Source: Taiwanofungus camphoratus (lineage: Eukaryota; Basidiomycota; Agaricomycetes; Polyporales; Taiwanofungaceae). From it: a stretch of 64,000 nucleotides of DNA. A model generated the notes under the pieces. The model searched no databases, was not told the origin of the DNA, and saw nothing but the letters and a program-made list of their open reading frames with translations. Where the stretch lies: assembly GCA_003999685.1 (NCBI GenBank), contig CP021222.1:2976001-3040000 (forward strand). Reading direction: 5' to 3'. How positions within the stretch are numbered: the first letter of the stretch is position 1; each line of letters starts with the position of its first letter. Shown here piece by piece: positions 59,072-64,000 of the stretch. The translations under genes and the position numbers were made by a program.

Positions 59072-62000
59072 ATGCCTTACAAGCTGTCCGCGACGTTGAA
59101 AGCTCACGAGTCTGATGTTCGTACACGTTAGTCAACAAGTCCTGAGGCCTTGCATATGCTCATTGTTCCCAGGTCCGAGCCGTAGCTTCTCCAACCAATG
59201 AGTTAGTTCTCTCTGCATCTCGAGACACGACCGCAATCTCGTGGACCAGAACATCGGGAGCCTCGACGTTCGCTCAGACGGCCGTGTTCAAGGCAGGTTC
59301 ACGGTACATCAATGCCGTGACCTACATTCCACCCTCTCAAGATGCCCCATCAGGTAAGCCGTCATATGGAACATGGGCAGTCGCGATGGGATGATTAATG
59401 AGGCGGGCGGAAGGATATGCTGTCACGGGCGGACAGGACACGGTCATCAACATATTCTCATTGGCGGATACCAACGGGGAACCCAATTTTTCTCTGATCG
59501 GGCACACTGATAATGTTTGTGCCTTGGACACCGCTCCCGATGGGACGATCATCTCTGGTTCATGGGATAGGTACGCTGATCGAAACATGAGATTCTAATA
59601 TTCGCAATTGAGTGCGTTTCAGAACTGCGAAAGTCTGGAAGGGTTTTCAATTAGCTTTCGATCTGAAAGGGCATCAGCAGTCTGTTTGGGCAGTGTTGGC
59701 GGTAGATGGGCGGCAATTTCTTACTGGTACGTTGGAATGGAATCTGTAGTTATTATTTCGAGCCTCAAAACTTCACGTCACGAAGGCTCTGCGGACAACA
59801 CTATCAAATTATGGAACCACCACAAGAATGTACGTACGTATCCAGGACATACACAGGCTGTCCGCGGCCTTGCCTTAATTACGGACATTGGCTTTGCTTC
59901 TTGTTCCAATGATAGGTGAGTAGTGGAGTCGACCTCTTCAACACCAAACCGTGAGCATATACCATCCGTTTCCAGCGAGATTCGGATATGGACTATGGAA
60001 GGCGATGTCGTGTACACTCTATCAGGACATACATCATTTGTCTACAGTCTCTCTGTCCTTCCCAGTGGTGATATCGTCTCAGGCGGCGAAGATCGCACGG
60101 TACGGGTCTGGCGAGGTAAGCCGCCTGTGAATTGACGGTAAAACGCAGCTGACTTCAGGCAGATGGGGAGTGCCTACAAACAATCGTGCATCCGGCCATC
60201 TCAGTGTGGTCCGTCTCGACGATGCCCAATGGCGACATAGTCACCGCGTGCAGCGACGGCGTCGTGCGCATCTTCAGCGCCGCCGAGGAGCGGTGGCTCC
60301 CGGGCGACCAGCTGCAAGCATACGAGCATCAGGTGGCGAGCCAGGCACTGCCCGCGCAGCAGGTCGGCGATGTGAAGAAATCGGACTTGCCTGGGTTAGA
60401 GGCGTTGTCGCAGCCAGGTGCGCCGGGGGACAATGAGGTAGGTGCGGCGCTGACTGGCATGTAGGAAAAAGATCGGGGGAGGTGAAGATGGTCAAGAACG
60501 GCGAGAACGTCGAGGCCCATCAGGTATGCGGACAATGTGGCTGTACGAAAGAACTAATGCGATTGGTCGATCTCTGCTGTCTTAGTGGGATAGCGCTACA
60601 TCCAGTTGGCAGAAGATTGGAGATGTTGTAGACGCTGTTGGCTCCGGCCGAAAGCAGTTACATGAAGGAAAGGAGTATGACTATGTCTTTGATGTCGATG
60701 TCCAGGAAGGCATGCCCCCTCTCAAATTACCATACAATGTAAATGGTGAGTATTTTGAAAACTCGATACACGTTCGAGATCTGACTGGATTATGATGCAG
60801 AAAATCCCTACACTGCTGCGCAGCGATTCCTTCAGACCCACGAACTTCCGATGGCTTATCTCGATGAGGTCGTCAGATTCATAGAAAAAAATACATCTGG
60901 TGTGCATATAGGAAGTGGTGCCAATCAATTCGCTGATCCGTTTACTGGTAATATAATTCAGCTACCTAGGACTGGTGTCCGTATTGATTTTCATGATTAG
61001 GTGCTTCAAGGTATCAACCTACACAGAACACTAGAGCAAGCGGCGGCATAGAATACATGGATCCTTTCACCGGTAAACATGATCTTCTTTGTCAGAACGA
61101 GATTGTGACTGACCTGATCGAAGGGGCTTCGAGATATCGGAGTACGCCGAGTGCCGCGCCGTTGATCAACGCAGCATCTCATGGTGACCCTCGAACCGGT
61201 GCTTCTCGATATTCGAGTGGGGCAGCATCTCCTGCTAATCCTCCTCAACCTCCCAACCGCGTAAAGATTATTCCTGTTGTACGCACACACATTTTTTTTT
61301 CAATACTGTCAAACTGACAACGGCTTGCTAGCGCAATACTCTAAGTTTCCGTCAAGCTAATGTCTCAGCAATGCAATCCAAATTGTATCAACTTGACTCG
61401 GGTCTCAGAAGCGAAATTGTGCGTAGGTTCTTGCTGTGCGTTCGTCACCGTCTAACCCAGATGCATCGTGTTGATGATATGTAGTCCACATCATCTTTGT
61501 CAATGTATCCACAAGAGTTGAACCTCGTTGATGAATCATTTGCGTATTTATCTCAAGTCATATCTCATAACGCGCATTGGACGAACCCTCCAGCAACGAC
61601 AAATCCTTTGAACGCCAAACACCTGGATGCAATCATCCAAATACTAGAGCGCTGGCCAGCAGAGTCGTTATATCCAGGTCGGTATTCCTACCACACGTCC
61701 ATCCTTTCCTCAAACTAATTCTTCGGTGTGCACATGACTGATATAGTGATGGACTTGGGTCGGCTACTCATTTCGTTTTGCCCGCATTACATCGAAGACA
61801 CTGCTTTGAAGAGACGGTTCTTCCAAGCGATGTACGACGCCTCTATGTGGGAGGAGCCATGGGTTGCGCCATTACTAAAGTCAAGAGAGACAAATAACCT
61901 GTTCCTTCTCAGAGCGCTCGCAAATGCGTACCAGGAAACGACAGCGAACGATTATGCATGGATAAAGCAGGTTTGTGATTGCTACAATAATAGAACCTTT

Positions 62001-62560
62001 GTCGTGCGTTTATTCTCTCCGGCAACATAGGTCCTGCATCTACTCAGGGATCCGCCATATGGTTTGCTGACCAAGGCACAGCACGTCGCAATGGCTACAA
62101 TTCTATTTAAGTGGGCATACTCTATCAAAACTTAGAGATTTGCAGAGCTGACTGCTTGTATCTCCAGTTTGTCGTGCATTGGCCTACGTGAACCACTGGA
62201 CCCTGAGATACGATCAACAGTCCTTGACTTAGTCCTAGAGGTTTGCATTATTGATCGCCGTTTTTTGTTCTGTTGGCTGAGCTTGATACGTCCTAGGTGC
62301 TTGAAAATGAGAAGAGCGAGTCGGAGGCTGCCTATCGTGCCTTGGTCGCCTTGGGAAACCTTGTCAGTACTCTTTTTCTCGTGCGCATTTCTTCTCAAAC
62401 CAAGCCATTGCCCGGACAGATGAACGAGGCGCATGAGCACGGGCGTTCGCTCGATGCTTCCCAGTCTGATATAATCAGACGATGCATCAGCTCGCTACCC
62501 ACTATTTTCCCGGAGGATCGCATAAGAAAAGTATCAGGCGAGATTGCGGAATTGCTGTGA
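59072..62560 (+). CDS. DOA1: Doa1/Ufd3 (PLAA): WD40-PFU-PUL ubiquitin-binding Cdc48 cofactor
   Basis: Nineteen exons give 822 residues: 59,072-59,116; 59,173-59,353; 59,414-59,570; 59,623-59,726; 59,786-59,915; 59,976-60,115; 60,163-60,417; 60,465-60,523; 60,586-60,745; 60,801-60,947; 61,001-61,072; 61,124-61,278; 61,332-61,418; 61,485-61,677; 61,747-61,970; 62,031-62,110; 62,168-62,240; 62,297-62,362; 62,420-62,560. Residues 1 to about 310 form the WD40 propeller (SGSWDRTAKVWKG, TGSADNTIKLW, SGGEDRTVRVWR). The PFU ubiquitin-binding domain follows (WQKIGDVVDAVGSG, YDYVFDVDVQEGMPPLKLPYN). The PUL domain that binds Cdc48 closes the protein (about 530-822, ending FPEDRIRKVSGEIAELL). Between them, DPFTGASRY-type repeats occur three times across exon joints. 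Role: ubiquitin pool maintenance and Cdc48-dependent turnover. Confidence 0.94.
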
Positions 62561-62851
62561 TCATATGGACATCGACATCGATCTTGATCTTTTTGGGGAC
62601 AACGGTTTCCTTCTTTCACGTCACTGGTCTGTTTCACGTCGGCGTGCACACGGCTCTGCGGTAGCTCGATGAATGTATAATGAATAGAACTCTCGGACAG
62701 TTAGGTTATGAAGTTCATATCATGGGTGAAATAAGTATCATCATGTAGCTCTGTTATTTTTGACATGTTTCGGCAAGGATAGATGACAAATCAGTAAGTC
62801 TTGGGACTTGGCCAAGGTTAGGGTTGCAAAGTCTCTCTCAAGCTTCCGCCA

Positions 62852-63634
62852 ATGGTGATTGCAAGAATATACATAATACGCCATGGGGAGACAGACGAAA
62901 ACAGACTCGGAATAATGCAAGGACAACTAGACACGAAGCTCAATGCCGCAGGTATCGAGCAGGCGCAGCTGACAGCCAATGCGCTTGAAGCAGTCCCTTT
63001 CGAAAAGGCCTTCAGCAGCGATTTGGACAGAGCAGTCAAGGTTGGATGATGTCCAACCATGAATACATCTGTAAAAGTCTTACAGAGTATTTTCTATGGA
63101 TCATAGACTGCAGAGACAATCCTGAAGAAGCACCCAAACATCACGCTGGAGAAGCAAGATGTGCTTAGAGAAAGAGTAAGTCGTCAAACTCAGTGCGTCC
63201 GTCAATGCGATTCCTGATCAATTGGTACTCAGTATCTCGGAGACTGGCAAGGAACATCGCTAGCTGGGCGTGCGTCGACAGCTCCCGCGAACGCAGAATC
63301 GCTCAGCGACTTCACCCTGAGAGCTGCGCGATGGTGGAACAATACCATATTGCGATATGCAGAGTCCTTGCAGGCGCGGGAATCGATGCAGGGAAAACCT
63401 GCTCATGTGCTCGTAGTCTCGCATGGTGGTTATATCGGAAGGCTGATAGCGAACCTAATCGAGAGTGGGCGAGTGCAATGCGCGCAAGGATTAGTCCTCA
63501 GCAAATGTTGGAATGCATCGATTTCGATGGTGGAGCTCAACAGAGACGGCAAGGGGCAGTTAGTCACTTATTCAGACACAACACACTTGAACACAAACTT
63601 GGTCGAGACCAATGCGGACGTACTCGAACGATAG
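62852..63634 (+). CDS. Histidine phosphatase superfamily protein (phosphoglycerate mutase-like)
   Basis: Three exons (62,852-63,040; 63,107-63,175; 63,233-63,634) give 219 residues. The catalytic core is IIRHGETDEN with the phosphohistidine His11, Arg10, the QGQLDTKLNAAG segment, SSDLDRAVKTAETIL, RERYLGDWQG, and the second His in VVSHGGYIGRL (about 150). The dimension and the Y-LGDWQG block resemble fructose-2,6-bisphosphatase/TIGAR-type and broad-specificity phosphatases rather than glycolytic phosphoglycerate mutase. The substrate cannot be told from sequence. The gene follows DOA1 in tandem, 291 bp after its stop. Confidence 0.9.
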
Positions 63635-64000
63635 GATAGTTGTGTGTAAACTTAGTATAGCCATAGAAGGTTTGAAAGACATCGCGAGAGTTTACTCCCG
63701 CTATTGTAACCGAACTCTTCGGATAGTGGTCTGGGAAGAGCAGTTCATTATCTTATTTTCAACGACTGACCTCACTGTGCAATTTTTCGCGGATGCAATC
63801 AAATGGGTAGTAGGTCAAAGGCGGATGTTCTATTTGACTACTGTATGTCTGTAATCCCGTCCACGGGCACGAATCCGTCTTGTGCAAGAATTTCGGTTGA
63901 TATACTCCGCAGGCATGTGCGATAGAAATGTGGATAGTGGCATTGTGGCCTAGAAAGCTGATACAACAAAGTCACAGTACTGCAAGAACGAAGACATATC
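63635..64000. other. Right-edge intergenic stretch
   Basis: These 366 bp follow the phosphatase stop. A short plus frame (63,612-63,854) overlaps its end and has no features. I see no gene, RNA or repeat. Confidence 0.45.

Noticed and set aside
1-64000. Searched by eye for tRNA, rRNA, telomere repeats and CRISPR-like arrays
   Set aside because: No cloverleaf with a convincing T-arm, no rRNA, no telomere repeats and no regularly spaced repeat array was found; the minisatellite at 34,413 has no spacers.

Overview
This is nuclear DNA of a filamentous basidiomycete, most likely an Agaricomycete. Genes are dense and cut by many introns of about 45-65 bases with fungal splice sites. Predicted proteins such as Skp1, mRNA guanylyltransferase, Atg15 and Hop1 read as full-length fungal orthologs. 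F-box and small membrane proteins of the kind that expand in mushrooms are present. I built all exon models by eye from reading frame, splice sites and protein family knowledge; no alignment was run.

Layout. Bases 1-18,092 are a transposon nest. Two copies of one LINE (endonuclease, reverse transcriptase, RNase H; minus strand) lie head to tail. The inner copy (from 5,709) ends in a poly(A) tail, begins at 18,079, and is split by a young Ty3/gypsy LTR element (10,337-17,383). The outer copy (1,997-5,695) is cut short by what may be the end of another LTR element reaching past the left edge.

Bases 18,224-32,745 hold an F-box protein, mitochondrial ribosomal protein bL27m, SKP1, mRNA capping guanylyltransferase, a low-complexity hypothetical protein, guanine deaminase and the vacuolar lipase ATG15. 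Bases 32,746-41,504 are gene-poor and repeat-bearing: a minisatellite, a 255-bp tandem duplication, an inverted pair of paralogous multi-pass membrane proteins of no recognised family, and a further membrane protein. Bases 42,120-63,634 are compact again: RNA-dependent RNA polymerase (RNA silencing), SMP3 (GPI anchor), glutaminyl cyclase, a coiled-coil protein, TRS23 (TRAPP), HOP1 (meiotic axis), DOA1 (ubiquitin/Cdc48) and a histidine phosphatase.

How genes relate. Most are unrelated housekeeping genes packed as divergent or convergent pairs. Two divergent pairs share short promoters: bL27m/SKP1 (192 bp) and TRS23/HOP1 (118 bp). The second carries two ACGCGT boxes in an inverted arrangement, which suggests MBF-type cell-cycle or meiotic control. 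The F-box gene and SKP1 encode partners in SCF ubiquitin ligases. The RNA-dependent RNA polymerase belongs to the pathway that represses elements like those at the left end. The least explained items are the inverted membrane-protein pair, the left 2 kb, and the zinc-knuckle frame inside the LTR element.
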